Shown: one piece after another, positions 27,299 to 38,547 of the stretch
Layout: each line of letters begins with the position of its first letter
How positions within the stretch are numbered: the stretch's first letter is position 1
Assembly (NCBI GenBank): GCA_963930645.1
Contig: OZ005648.1
Span: 266,859,830-266,923,829 of the forward strand
Source: Salticus scenicus
Lineage: Eukaryota > Arthropoda > Arachnida > Araneae > Salticidae
Direction: 5' to 3'
DNA length: 64,000 nt
Program-made: the position numbers and the translations under genes
Notes under the pieces: model-generated
The model's database searches: none
The model's input: only the letters and a program-made list of their open reading frames with translations
Told to the model about the DNA's origin: nothing

Positions 27299-28404
27299 TA
27301 TATATATGTATATATGCCTCAAGTACCGCAAATCCAGCACGAGTATCGTCTATGCAATAACTAAGACCAAACGCAATGTCGCATGCAAAATCTTCGAGCG
27401 TCTATAGGAATGGATATTTTTTTTTGATTCTTAAAAAAATATCTTCATATTAATATAAATTTTATCCATAGCCCTTATAATGTAACGATTTTTATTATTT
27501 ACAACCTGTCGGGGTCGAATCCAACGTAATCTCTACATGAGTCGCTCGACCCATTTTTTACGCATCCCAAAGACATTATCCGCTATACAGTTTCAGAATG
27601 TCAAGCTCTTCTGGCACATTTATAACTGGTCCAGATACTCTAAAATCTGATAGTATCTCTAATCGCAGCCTAATGATGTTGACCACTCGATTCAGCTGAG
27701 GCGAGAGGCTAATATATATATACTATTTCAGAGCTCTACGAAAAACAGACAGGAGATCCACGATAAAATTAGAATGTCAAGTCCACGAAAAGAAGACAGG
27801 TCATGTAAATTTTTACAATTAATATTTTACAATTAAGATTTCAAGGGTCAAACGATAAATTTAGAATGGTGCATACGGCTTTCATCCACGATAAAATTAG
27901 AGGCCAATGATTTTATAAAGTCATGTCAAGGGATTCTATTCAAACTACAGCTGCTACGCCAAGTACCGCAAAGCTGGGTAATCCTACGAGTTTACGCATC
28001 TAAAGGTTTATCAGACAGTCACCAGCAATAATTTTCGAGCATATTTAACCTTTCAGAATTTCAAAACGACAGTTCCTATGCCAAGTACCGCAAAGCTGGG
28101 TAATCCAACGAGTTTACGCATCTAAAGGCTTATCAGACAGTCACCAGCAATAAGTTTCGAGCAACTGCACCTTTTCAGACGGTTTAAATAATAAAATTTA
28201 AATAGTTTAATTATTTATAAAATGTATTCGATATTGGCACAGCATTCATTTAGCGTAGCAAAAAAATGTATCAATGTGTAGAAATTTAATTTGAGATTTT
28301 AGAAGACATGAATTTAAATGTATCAAAGACATGACCGTTGCTGTTGAGATAGAATGATGAGATAGCATGTCAACAGTTCTATATATAGTATGCAAACAAC
28401 CTTG

Positions 28405-28479
<75 letters not shown>

Positions 28480-28984
28480 CAAGGTTGGTTGGTTGGTTTC
28501 TAAAGTTATATTTCTAAAGTTATATTTCTAAGTTAACCGCTAAAGCTATATTTCTCAGTTGGCTGCTAAGGCTATATTTCTTTAGCCAATCATTATAGAT
28601 GGCGCTGCAGTCTATATATATATATATAGTATATATATAGTATATCTATTAGGGTGGGTGGGAGTGGAATTTATTTCTTCTACTGTACGGTCATGCATAA
28701 ACTCGCTCCTGACCTTTAAAATAGGATGCGTTATTTATACAATATCGGCTTTGAAAACAAGACTTTTGTCTGACAAATGACAAGATATTGCAGGTTTTCA
28801 TGAAATCAGAATAAATCATGGGTTCTTATAGAAAAATCTAACTCTCTAGTCTTGCTGAAAACACATTACGAGACATAGTGACTAGACGACCGTTGCAGGC
28901 AAATGTCAAGACACAATGAGAGTGTAGTCATGTTAGCCACAGTAAATATAGACAAGCTTCAAGGGTGGGCGTGGCACCCTTAAA

Positions 28985-29041
<57 letters not shown>

Positions 29042-29188
29042 CCAAGGTTGGTTGGTTGGTTGATTTTAACGTGACTTTGATGGAATTCTAATATTTTTTT
29101 GTATATAAATTTTTACAAGCCTTATCGTTCAAAATCTTAAGTCAAAATCTTAAATGCATCCAACATTGGCAATATAACTGTTACAAAA
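25380..29188. repeat. 3.8 kb non-coding region with several repeat families
   Basis: I see no convincing gene. Contents: promoter copy to 25477; A/T palindrome 25478-25545; GATGGCGC module about 25600-25850; a 101-bp palindrome at 25979-26079; loosely repeated 250-300 bp units to about 27190 (words: AATATTTTCCAAGCC, TATAAATTTACAAGATTTCATG, GTCGAAAAAACTAAAATTA); TA microsatellite about 27253-27315; two about 120-bp repeats with AAGTACCGCAAAGCTGGGTAATCC (27960-28150); TATA-bearing orphan promoter and A/T palindrome 28405-28479; second GATGGCGC module 28490-28970; A/T palindrome with TATATA core 28982-29041. Confidence 0.6.
25979..26079. repeat. 101-bp perfect palindrome, TTC loop
   Basis: Arms of 49 bases around a 3-base loop at 26028-26030 (CCGC-TTC-GCGG). 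It includes TCTGTATTTAAACATACAG and ACATTTCCGC. A copy with the loop in the opposite orientation is at 31152-31252, and half a copy is near 27187-27235. Confidence 0.8.
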
Positions 29189-29254
29189 AAACGGGTCGAA
29201 CGAAGTGTCAAAGACAGAAATCTGCCATGAGACACTTCGTTCGACCCGATTTTT
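29189..29254. terminator. 3' hairpin after the short PKP-repeat gene
   Basis: Stem 29192-29209 with 29231-29248 (CGGGTCGAACGAAGTGTC), 21-base loop. It lies 41 bases beyond the stop at 29295; CCAACATTGG lies on the outer side. Confidence 0.65.
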
Positions 29255-29294
29255 TATAAATCGTTTGGGTGACCTTTGTGGCAGTTGATAACGA

Positions 29295-29654
29295 CTATGC
29301 CTTTTTATTCTCCAACTGTTTCGGCCGTATCATAAAATTAACCCTTGGTCGAGGATTCCAGGCACGGTATATTTTGTACCTGGTAGACACTTCAGGAGAT
29401 TTTGGCAGTCGGCTTATGGGATTTGGAACTTTTAAGTACATCTTCTGTGATGTGGCTATTGTAACGGGAACTGGCTTTGAAACTGGCTTGGTAACTGGCT
29501 TTGGCTTGGGAGTTGGCTTGGGAGTTGGCAAAGACATTGATTTATCGTATTGAAGTATTAGCTCGCAATATAGACGAGAGGTCTTTAATATTTTCCTTTT
29601 GGGTTGTAAGGCATAGCCGTAATCATATTGCCTGTCAGAGTCTGCGGAACGCAT
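29295..29654 (-). CDS. PKP-repeat protein, short paralogue (119 aa)
   Basis: Short relative of the protein at 42338. Shared blocks are R-x-x-CELI-x-x-YD-S/R-SM, a proline-lysine repeat (PTPKPTPKPKP), I-x-x-SQKMYLKVPN, RLPKSPE, an IYRAWNPRPRV stretch and MIRPKQ. It lacks the last 50 residues of the longer copies and has far fewer repeats. The start is at ATG 29654. Upstream DNA (29680-29850) also matches the longer gene's promoter, including the GGTATTTATACTCTGGCGAGCGGATGCATGA region. Confidence 0.65.
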   Translation of the reverse strand: MRSADSDRQYDYGYALQPKRKILKTSRLYCELILQYDKSMSLPTPKPTPKPKPVTKPVSKPVPVTIATSQKMYLKVPNPISRLPKSPEVSTRYKIYRAWNPRPRVNFMIRPKQLENKKA

Positions 29655-30127
29655 TTTGCAAAACAAAAGGTCAGAATGAATAAGCTGAGGCGAGAGGCCG
29701 GTATTTATACTCTGGCGAGCGGATGCATGAGATCTGATAAGCGGTTCTGAGAAACGATAAAAATAATAGGGCTCGACAGGATGACTGTTTATAGATTAGA
29801 TCTTATCTTTGAGGAAACGAGTTACATAATATCCTGCAAACGCAATTATTCTAGAAGGTCAGCTAGCCCAAGCGATAAACTAATCTTATAAAAATTTTCC
29901 TGGTCAGTAGTATAAGCCACATTTAAGAAAAAAAATAGTTGCTTGCAGAGAGTCTCGCTAATATTTTCCAAGGGTGAGGCCTTTATCAAAACTTGTTGTG
30001 GAAAAAACTAAAATTACCCCATGAATCTCCTATAAATTTACAAGATTTCATGCCAATATTGTAAATTTAGCCGTCAAAATTAAAAAATTAGCCAATATTT
30101 TCAGACCATTTAACCCTTTTAGAATTT

Positions 30128-30567
30128 GAAACGACTACAAACTTGGTAAGGCAATAACAAACGTAGTCATATGCTGATATAGTGAAACTCGTTGAGACAG
30201 CGACACTATAACTGACATACAAATTCCAAACTTGGCAAGACAATAAAGAGTGTAGTCTTATGCCGATATAGTGAAACTCGCTGAGACAGCGACACTATAA
30301 TTGACATACGAATTCAGACTACAAACTTGTCAAGACAATAAAGAGTGTAGTCTTATGCCGATATAGTGAAACTCGCTAAGACAGCGACACTATAATTGAC
30401 ATACAAATTCAGACTGCAAACTTGTCAAGACAATAAAGAGTGTAGTCTTGTGCCGATATAGTGAAACTCGCTAAGACAGCGACACTATAATTGACATACG
30501 AATTCAGACTACAAAAATATAATCACTTAAATTAAAAGATGTTTTACAGTATTTTCTGAGTATACAA

Positions 30568-30632
<65 letters not shown>

Positions 30633-30675
30633 TTAATATTATTATTATTATTATTATTATAATATATATATATAA

Positions 30676-30715
<40 letters not shown>

Positions 30716-30719
30716 ATAT

Positions 30720-30758
<39 letters not shown>

Positions 30759-30770
30759 TAATATATATAA

Positions 30771-30825
<55 letters not shown>

Positions 30826-30833
30826 ATATATAA

Positions 30834-30896
<63 letters not shown>

Positions 30897-30939
30897 AATA
30901 TAATATAAATATAATATAAATATATTATAATATAAATAT

Positions 30940-30981
<42 letters not shown>

Positions 30982-31068
30982 ATCCATTTCTATAGGGTAG
31001 CTACGATTCATGCTCCTACCTTCTCCTATTTTGCTCCGACTTGCCTTTTGTGGCAACGAGCTTCAAGC
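30128..31068. repeat. right copy of the inverted repeat pair bracketing 9-31 kb
   Basis: Reverse complement of 8950-9775 in block order: 85-bp repeats, microsatellite, homopolymer, then the CTATAGGGTAGCTACGATTCATGCTCC segment and GCAACGAGC. Confidence 0.65.
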
Positions 31069-31151
31069 TTTTTTAAGAGTATTTAAAATTTTAATATTAT
31101 ATAATATACTAAGAGTATTATAAACTATTTATTTTACCTATAATTGAGTTT

Positions 31152-31252
31152 GAAATAAAATATTTTTTTTATCTGTATTTAAACATACAGACATTTCCGC
31201 GAAGCGGAAATGTCTGTATGTTTAAATTCAGATAAAAAAAATATTTTATTTC
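31152..31252. repeat. 101-bp near-perfect palindrome, GAA loop
   Basis: Same sequence as 25979-26079 but with the loop reading GAA, i.e. inserted or duplicated in reverse orientation, with one arm mismatch. Confidence 0.75.
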
Positions 31253-31477
31253 CAATATTTTATTTAATTTATTTTATTATATTCTATAAAACCTATGATA
31301 TTTAACTTGAGACTCTAAAAGACATGATAATATTGAATCAATTTAAACAATCATTAAACGACATACCTCTGTCATGACTAGAAAACTGTTGACTAGAAGA
31401 CATGACTAGACAACTGCTGCTGGTCAAATACAATGACGGTTGTTAGCGATCATATATAGTATGCAACCAACCAACTG

Positions 31478-31548
<71 letters not shown>

Positions 31549-31578
31549 GTTGGTTGGTTGGTTGCTGACAAGGATAAT

Positions 31579-31917
31579 CTACGCATTATTATATTTAATG
31601 TCCTGTCGCAACGAATTCTGTTGAGTCGCTATCTGATTGGAGAGCAACAGGTTCTGCAGGTTCTGGATCTGGATCTGCTGCTTCTGAATCTGCACTAGAG
31701 ATCTGTTCTGCTGCACGCCCAACTCTAATTTAAACCTGTAAATTTCTTCCTGATACAAGTTATCTATTTTGGAGTACAGTACGTCAAATTTTTCAATCTT
31801 GGTTTTCAAGAGTGAGATTTCTGCATCCAATTTAGATTGCAAGTCAAACATTTGCTGCTTTAAATTTTGCATTTCGGTCTTTGCGTCGTTGTCCAACGGT
31901 TCCCACATTTTGTACAT
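31579..31917 (-). CDS. coiled-coil protein (112 aa)
   Basis: The sequence is almost entirely heptad-like, with leucine/isoleucine spacing from about residue 15 to 85, followed by a glutamine-rich stretch (QIQKQQIQIQNLQNLL). No family recognised; oligomerisation is likely. The ATG at 31917 is preceded by a promoter nearly identical to those at 24604 and 25380 (ATCCTGATACAATTCAATG, GGCTATTTATAAAG, CACGCCCACTC). Confidence 0.55.
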   Translation of the reverse strand: MYKMWEPLDNDAKTEMQNLKQQMFDLQSKLDAEISLLKTKIEKFDVLYSKIDNLYQEEIYRFKLELGVQQNRSLVQIQKQQIQIQNLQNLLLSNQIATQQNSLRQDIKYNNA

Positions 31918-32093
31918 GCTGAGCTTCAATGAAAGGGATAATCTTAGAAACTATCCAATGTGAGAGTCCTGATACAATTCAATGACAAGCGTTTAACAGG
32001 CCTGATACAATGTTAGCTAGATGGCAGACAGAATGAAGGAATGAAGGTTTGAATACGGCTATTTATAAAGAATGAATCCAAGCCACGCCCACT

Positions 32094-32171
<78 letters not shown>

Positions 32172-33459
32172 GTTGGTTGGTTGGTTGATATGATGGTTGG
32201 TTTCTAATGTTATATTTCTCAGTTGGTACTAATTAGTTTTTTTTTCAAATAATCTTCAAGTTACACGTTATCCAGCCCGATTCTTTTCTCAGCTAAGACC
32301 GAATCCCCTGATCCGAGATATTGTGTCAGACATTAGAAACGAGACATTAAAAATTTAAGCATGCAGTCATGTACATTTTTACAATTAAGATTTAAAGATC
32401 ACAGTCTATTCAAACCTATGCCAAGTACTGCCAGATAAGACATTAAAAATATAAGCATGTAAATTTTTACAATTAAGATCTATTCAAACCTATGCCAAGT
32501 ACCGCTGACGAGACGTTAGAAACGAGACATTAGAAATTTAAGCATGCAGTCGTGTAAATTTTTACAATTAAGATTTAAAGCTTACAGTCTATTCAAACTA
32601 CAGCTCTTATACCAAAGTCGCTGACGAGACATTAGAAACGAGACATTAGAAATTTAAGCATGTAGTCATGTAAATTTTTACAATTAAGATTTAAAGATTA
32701 CAGTTATGAGGGTATTCAAACTACAGCTCCCGCCAATCTCAGCAACGCTCACGAGACATTAGAAATTTAAGCATGCAGTCATGTAAATTTTTACAATTAA
32801 GATTTAAAGATTACAGTCTATTCAAACCCTATGCCAAAGTCGCTGACGAGACATTAGAAACGAGACATTAGAAATTTAAGCATGCAGTCATGTAAATTTT
32901 TATAATTAAGATTTAAAGATTACCGTCTATTAAAACTCCCGTCAGCAACGAGACATTAGAAATGTAAGCATGTAAATTTTTACAATTAAGATTTAAAGAT
33001 TACAGTTACGAGGGTAGTCTATTCAAACTACAGCTTCTATGCCAAGTACCGCAAAGCTGGGTGAACCTACTTCTTTACGGCATATAAAGGTCTATCAGAC
33101 AGTCGCCAGAAGTATTCTTCGAGCAACTCCACCCCGTCAGAATTTTTCACGATTCGATTCAGTTGTCGGTTTGAATAATAAATATTTAGAATTTAAATAT
33201 ATTATTTAAATATTTTATTTTAATAATAAAATATTTATTATTTAAATATTTTATTTTTAATAATAAAATATTTATTATTTGTTTATCGAATCGTTAAAAA
33301 TATATTATTTGTTTATCGAATCGTTAAAAAAATATATTCAATATTGGTACAGCATTCATTTAAAAAATGTCCTTATTCAATATTGTAAATTTCAGACAGA
33401 ATGAGTACGGCTATTTATAAAGAATGAATCCAAGTCAATCAACCAATCAACCAACCTTG

Positions 33460-33535
<76 letters not shown>

Positions 33536-33699
33536 CAAGGTTGGTTGATTGGTTGATTTAAAAAAATAATTCTTATTCTCTATCTCAAAGACATTAGCTA
33601 TCTCAGATTCAAAGGCATCGTTTTAATATTAAAATATTACTATTATCCAATTCAAAGTCTCAATTTATAAACATCCAATATTGGCACTCTATCTATCGC
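31918..33699. repeat. promoter, A/T palindromes, seven-unit tandem repeats and AT palindromic stretch
   Basis: Promoter to 32094, then an A/T palindrome 32095-32168. 32330-33060 carries about seven units of 90-140 bp with GAGACATTAGAAA, TTTAAGCATGCAGTCATGTAAATTTTTACAATTAAG and ATTCAAACTACAGCTC. 33160-33340 is AT-only DNA with TAATAATAAAATATTTA repeats and two TTTGTTTATCGAATCGTTAAAAA copies. An A/T palindrome lies at 33460-33535. No gene. The outer edge of the large inverted duplication is at about 33099. Confidence 0.55.
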
Positions 33700-33770
33700 A
33701 AAAAAATGGGCCGAACGAAGCGTCAAAGACAGAAATCTGCCATGAGACGCTTCGTTCGGCCCATTTTTTT
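33700..33770. terminator. 3' hairpin after BRO-like gene 1
   Basis: 25-base perfect arms 33700-33724 and 33746-33770 (AAAAAAATGGGCCGAACGAAGCGTC), loop 21. It starts 14 bases after the stop at 33784. Confidence 0.7.
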
Positions 33771-33783
33771 GCCCCCTCCAGAT

Positions 33784-34323
33784 TTAAGGCATCAGTTTGT
33801 ACCATCTAGATCGATCCCCCACAAAGACTTTGATTTTGGACGGAGGGGTGTCTGTCCAAGAAATAGTCTCAAATCTATCTTCGTGGAGGCGAGGGTCGTC
33901 ATCGTGGTCCCCATCGAAGAACAGCATGGTTCTCTCTATGAAATCTTTTAAGAATTCATTTATGAATGTGTCAGAGTCCCTCACGATCCGAATTCGGATG
34001 GCTTTATGGATGCATGAGGTGGGTACTATGGGGTCTAGAATCTGAATTTTAGAGGATGTCAGCATGGCCTCGAATCCCAACGACGACAGGGCATCTCCAA
34101 AATGTATCTCGTCGACTGGATACACCCAGGTATTGGCTAGAGAGATAGGTAACCTGACCCTCCTGTAAACGAGATCGCACACCTTCAGCCTGGTCGTTTT
34201 TTTCACGTAAGATCGACCCATCAGCTTGGCCACATCAGAGGCCCTGACGAACAAAAGTCCATCCGCAGAGACTACGAATAGGATTTTAGCGTCAAGCTGT
34301 GGATGTTCAATAGTGAATAGCAT
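33784..34323 (-). CDS. BRO-N-like protein 1, left arm (179 aa)
   Basis: The N-terminal SADGLLFVRASDVAKLMGR matches the opening of BRO-N domains, which bind DNA in baculovirus repeated ORF proteins (family knowledge). A short helical middle (residues 50-90) and a C-terminal strand-rich part (KIKVFVGDRSRWYK) are shared with the genes at 34655 and 36290. It is much shorter than a typical BRO protein. It is transcribed divergently from 34655; TATATATAC lies at about 34380-34388. Confidence 0.6.
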   Translation of the reverse strand: MLFTIEHPQLDAKILFVVSADGLLFVRASDVAKLMGRSYVKKTTRLKVCDLVYRRVRLPISLANTWVYPVDEIHFGDALSSLGFEAMLTSSKIQILDPIVPTSCIHKAIRIRIVRDSDTFINEFLKDFIERTMLFFDGDHDDDPRLHEDRFETISWTDTPPSKIKVFVGDRSRWYKLMP

Positions 34324-34654
34324 GACTTATGGCAGTAGCAATAGAAGTCAAAATGATGCAGGCTCTTAGAGGCAGCTCGTATATATACCCGATTCGTGAC
34401 CTCGTTTTATCAGGCTTTACTAAGAAAACAGGATGTATCAGCTGTTTTTTGAGGATGCGATAAAATCTGTCCTTCTAGAACAATAAAATTATTTATATAA
34501 TTAATCCGATAGCATGAGGATGTGCGTCATGCGTCACAGGATGTAGATAAGATATTTACTTGGAATTTAGATAGAACTAAAGATTACTGCTAGTATATAT
34601 ACAGGCTGCTGGACGAGACATTTCATTCTGAGCTACTGCTTACTGCTTTTCAAA
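34324..34654. promoter_or_regulatory. divergent promoter region between BRO-like genes 1 and 2
   Basis: TATATATAC boxes face both ways (about 34380-34388 and 34593-34601). Between them are GAAAACAGGATGTATCAG, GAGGATGCGATAAAA and CATGAGGATGTGCG/CACAGGATGTAG, the repeated CAGGATG-type word. Confidence 0.55.
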
Positions 34655-35200
34655 ATGATCTTCCAAATTCTATCTGATGAACTGAATGTTAAATTGACAT
34701 GCTTTTTGTCATTTGACAACCAAATTTTTATCAAAGGCCGAGACGTGGCCTATTACATGGGGCATGAAAACTCCAGTAGAGTGGTGAACTTGTGCCATAT
34801 AACGGTAACAGACATTGCTCCTGAGGGCTTGAAACTACCCCCGTCTCTAGCCAAGACATGCGTCTTTGGACTAGAGGATGCAAAAATATTGATGGATATG
34901 CATCCAGGAGAGTTTGATTCCCTATTTCAGGGGCCGATTGAAATTCTTACGCCCATCGAATGCAGCTTAAACCTGAGGCGGCCTGTCCAGGTTAAGCTCG
35001 CAGCCATAACCTCATCCAATGCCACAATGGAGAGTTTCTTGGCCGACTTAAAGAATGTCATGGAGGAGTACCTGGCAACGGTACCCATGGACACCTATGT
35101 ATTCGGCGAACGATATGGGGACTTGGAGCTAGGCTATTTCCCCCGAAAAATAAAAGTTTTGGTGGGAAACAAGCCCTACTTCTATAAATCCTCGTCTTAA
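34655..35200 (+). CDS. BRO-N-like protein 2, left arm (181 aa)
   Basis: It shows FDNQIFIKGRDVAYYMGH in the BRO-N position, LPPSLAKTCVF in the middle, and KIKVLVGNKPYFYK at the end, parallel to gene 1. The start ATG is preceded by TATATATAC at 54-62 bases. More GC-rich than the surroundings. Confidence 0.6.
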   Translation: MIFQILSDELNVKLTCFLSFDNQIFIKGRDVAYYMGHENSSRVVNLCHITVTDIAPEGLKLPPSLAKTCVFGLEDAKILMDMHPGEFDSLFQGPIEILTPIECSLNLRRPVQVKLAAITSSNATMESFLADLKNVMEEYLATVPMDTYVFGERYGDLELGYFPRKIKVLVGNKPYFYKSSS

Positions 35201-36289
35201 GATCAGGACGAGGTGCAAAAAAATGGGTCGAGCGAAGCCTCTCATGATCATTGAGGCTTCGCTCGGCCCATTTTTTTGCGATAGATAGAGTGCCAACATT
35301 GGATGCGTACCGATTTGAACTTGTAATTTTCAAGGGATATGGCTTAGCTATAAGATAATTTTATATCTTGATAAAATATGCAGACTCTATAGCTAAATTT
35401 AAGGTATCTGAGTTTAAAAATTTAATTTTTTCATTTAAAATTCACATTTTTTTCTTGTAAAATTTAAAATTTCTAAAGACTAAGTGTGGCGGTCATTACA
35501 ATTCTAAATTTTCAAGGGATATGGCTTAGCTATAAGATAAATATGAAACTTGGTAAAATATCGATAGCTAAATTTAAGGGATCTGAATTTAAAATTTTAA
35601 TTTTTTCGTTTAAAATTTGCATGTAAAATTTAAAATTTTTAAAGACTAAGTGTAGCCAAGCCAACATTGAATGCGTACCGATTGTAATTTTCAAGGGATA
35701 TGGCTTAGCTATAAGATAAATATGAAACTTGGTAAAATATACAGACTCAATAGCTAAATTTAAGGGATCTGAATTTAAAAATTTAATTTTTTTCGTTTAA
35801 AATTTACATTTTATATGTAAAATTTAAAAGTTTTAAAGATTAAGTGTAGCCAAGCCAGTCATTATAATCTAATCTCTATAAAAAGATTTTCGAGAGACAG
35901 GATATTATGCAAGCCTTTCCTCAGGATGCTTGATAAGCGGCTCCCGGTTAAAATTACAATCAGATCTCTATAAAAAGAGTTTTCGAGAAGTGTTGACAGG
36001 ATATTATGTAAGCCTTTCCTCAGGAAGCCCGGTTATAATCAGATCTCTATAAAAAGATTTTTCCAGAAGTATTGACAGGATATTATGTAAGCCTTTCCTC
36101 AGGATGCCCGGTTATAATCAGATTGTCCGAGAGACAGGATATTATGCCCTCTTGATAAGCGGTTCTTAGAAAATTACTATCAGATCCTATTGATAAGACC
36201 GGGTATATATACGAGTGTCCAGCGAGAGCTCTTCAATTGCTAGTCGATCTCTCTACTAGCTGCTTAGATTCATTAGCTCTCTGTCAGTC
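35201..36289. repeat. hairpin, two sets of tandem repeats and promoter
   Basis: After the hairpin (listed separately), three units of about 180 bp (35330-35870; words AAGGGATATGGCTTAGCTATAAGATAA and GCTAAATTTAAGG) are followed by about four 80-bp units (35875-36160; CAGATCTCTATAAAAAG and GACAGGATATTATGTAAGCCTTTCCTC). GGGTATATATACG (36201-36213) serves the gene at 36290. Confidence 0.55.
35215..35279. terminator. 3' hairpin after BRO-like gene 2
   Basis: Arms 35215-35241 and 35252-35279 with one G:T-type mismatch, loop 10 bases, the shortest of the set. It lies 15 bases after the stop; CCAACATTGG follows. Confidence 0.65.
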
Positions 36290-36820
36290 ATGTTTTTCCA
36301 TGTAAAAAATTATGTTTATGGCGTTGCCTTTAAATGCCTAATGGCCTCTGATGGCACCCTGTTTGTCCGGGCTGAGGACCTGGCTATCTACTCGAGGCAT
36401 CCTCTAGATCTCCATTTTGCCGAGAGATATGCAGGCCTCACCGTCCGAGATGTAATGGACCCTAAAATCGATTTACCCAAATGGCTCGCTAAGACGAGAA
36501 TCTTCTCCATTAGCGAAGCCAAACATCATTTGGGAGGGTTCATGGGCGAACAGGAGTTTGATAAGATGTTCGATGGTTCGGCCATGGTGAAATACCAGGC
36601 TAACATGAAGCTCAGCTTCGTGAAAGCCATAGGTGTTAGATTTGTAGAAAGGTCCCATACCAAGTTCGAAGACTTCCTTGCCACATACCAACTACAGGTG
36701 AGGAAATTTTTTGAACTTGAATATGAGGATTATGAATTATACAAATCCCAAATGACCGGACCGTTGAAGATGACCATCAGGAGGTCATCTAATGAGCAAC
36801 GCATAGAGAGCTTGTGTTAA
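36290..36820 (+). CDS. BRO-N-like protein 3, left arm (176 aa)
   Basis: It opens with ASDGTLFVRAEDLAIYSRH in the BRO-N position, continues LPKWLAKTRIFSISEAKHH, and ends with an SNEQRIESLC tail. The third block is helical (EDFLATYQLQVRKFFELEYEDY). It shares the WLAKT / SLAKT / SLANT word with genes 1 and 2. Confidence 0.6.
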   Translation: MFFHVKNYVYGVAFKCLMASDGTLFVRAEDLAIYSRHPLDLHFAERYAGLTVRDVMDPKIDLPKWLAKTRIFSISEAKHHLGGFMGEQEFDKMFDGSAMVKYQANMKLSFVKAIGVRFVERSHTKFEDFLATYQLQVRKFFELEYEDYELYKSQMTGPLKMTIRRSSNEQRIESLC

Positions 36821-37597
36821 TCTTTAAAATGAGAGTAAAAAAATGGGTCGAACGAGGTGTCTCATGGCAGAATTTCTGTCTTTGACACCTCGTTCGACCC
36901 ATTTTTTTGCGATAGATATAGTGCCAACATTGGACGGGTTTAATTTAAGACTTTGATTCTAAGGGGGCTTAATTTAAGTATTTATAAAAAAATCTATTAA
37001 GCTAGTATTGAAGAGGTTATCAGCATAAAAAAAATAATTAAGACGTTTAAGTTGAGACTTTACAATTACATGTATGAAAATATTATTAAGACTGAAAAAT
37101 ATATGGATGGGATTGAACATAGTGAAATAAGCAATTTAATTACTTTTCAGTCGTTTTTTTTTCAAATTTAAAAAAAAATTGAAAATTTTGCAAATTTGAC
37201 CAACTTTAGAAACGTGATCTTAAAATAAAAATATTTTTGAAAACTAATCGTGGAATCGTGATTCTTATTACATATACATAGTAAAATAAGCAATTTAATT
37301 CAGTCGTTTTTTTCAAATTTAAAAAAAAATTGAAAATTTTGCAAATTTGGCCAACTTTAGAAACGTGATCTTAAAATAAAAATATTTTTGAAAACTAATC
37401 GTGGAATCGTGATTCTTATTACATATACATAGTAAAATAAGCAATTTAATTACTTTTCAGTCGTTTTTTTTTTCAATTTTAAAAAAAAAATTGAAAATTT
37501 TGACAGAGGTGATGACACATCAGCAAATTTAGATAAACTGTTACTTTAGCATGATATATATATAGGCTAGCTAGAGTCAATCAATCAACCAACCTTG

Positions 37598-37642
<45 letters not shown>

Positions 37643-38467
37643 TTTTTTTTTTTTTTTTTTTTTTTTTTCAAGGTTGGTTGGTTGATATATATTTATAATG
37701 CTAATTGAATTAAGTATATTTTCAAAAATGAAGATTTAGACTTTGAGTTGACTATTGCAAATTCAACCAACTTTAGAAACGCGATCTTAAAATAAAAATA
37801 TTTTTGAAAACTAATCGTGGAATCGTGATTCTTATTACATATACATAGTAAAATAAGCAATTTAATTCAGTCGTTTTTTTTTCAAATTTAAAAAAAATTG
37901 AAAATTTTGCAAATTCAACCAACTTTAGAAACGTGATCTTAAAATAAAAATATTTTTGAAAACTAATCGTGGAATCGTGATTCTTATTACATATACATAG
38001 TAAAATAAGCAATTTAATTACTTTTCAGTCGTTTTTTTTCAAATTTAAAAAAAATTGAAAATTTGACCAACTTTAGAAACGTGATCTTAAAATAAAAATA
38101 TTTTTGAAAACTAATCGTGGAATCGTGATTCTTATTATATATACATAGTAAAATAAGCAATTTAATTACTTTTCAGTCGTTTTTTTTCAAATTTAAAAAA
38201 AAAATTGAAAATTTTGCAAATTTGGCCAACTTTAGAAACGTGATCTTAAAATAAAAATATTTTTGAAAACTAATCGTGGAATCGTGATTCTTATTACATA
38301 TACATAGTAAAATAAGCAATTTAATTACTTTTCAGCCGTTTTTTTTTCAAATTTAAAAAAAATTGAAAATTTTGACAGAGGTGGCGGCACATCAGCAAAT
38401 TTAGATAAACTGTTACTTTAGCATGATATATATAGGCTAGCTAGAGTCAATCAATCAACCAACCTTG

Positions 38468-38547
<80 letters not shown>

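Larger units (their letters stand above)
29655..31578. repeat. promoter copy, tandem repeats, AT microsatellite, palindrome and A/T tract
   Basis: 29655-29870 is a promoter copy; 29890-30110 matches the 250-300 bp units of 26-27 kb; 30150-30530 holds about four 85-bp repeats in mirror orientation to 9395-9770; (TA)n and (ATT)n microsatellite 30570-30940; an A run 30943-30978; 31152-31252 is the 101-bp palindrome; 31478-31545 is an A/T palindrome flanked by CAACCAACTG and CAGTTGGTTGG. No gene is seen. Confidence 0.6.

Noticed and set aside
37773..38012. 79-aa frame inside the 150-bp repeats (and its mirror at 58467-58706)
   Set aside because: The frame itself consists of two copies of the same repeat and has no independent coding signal.
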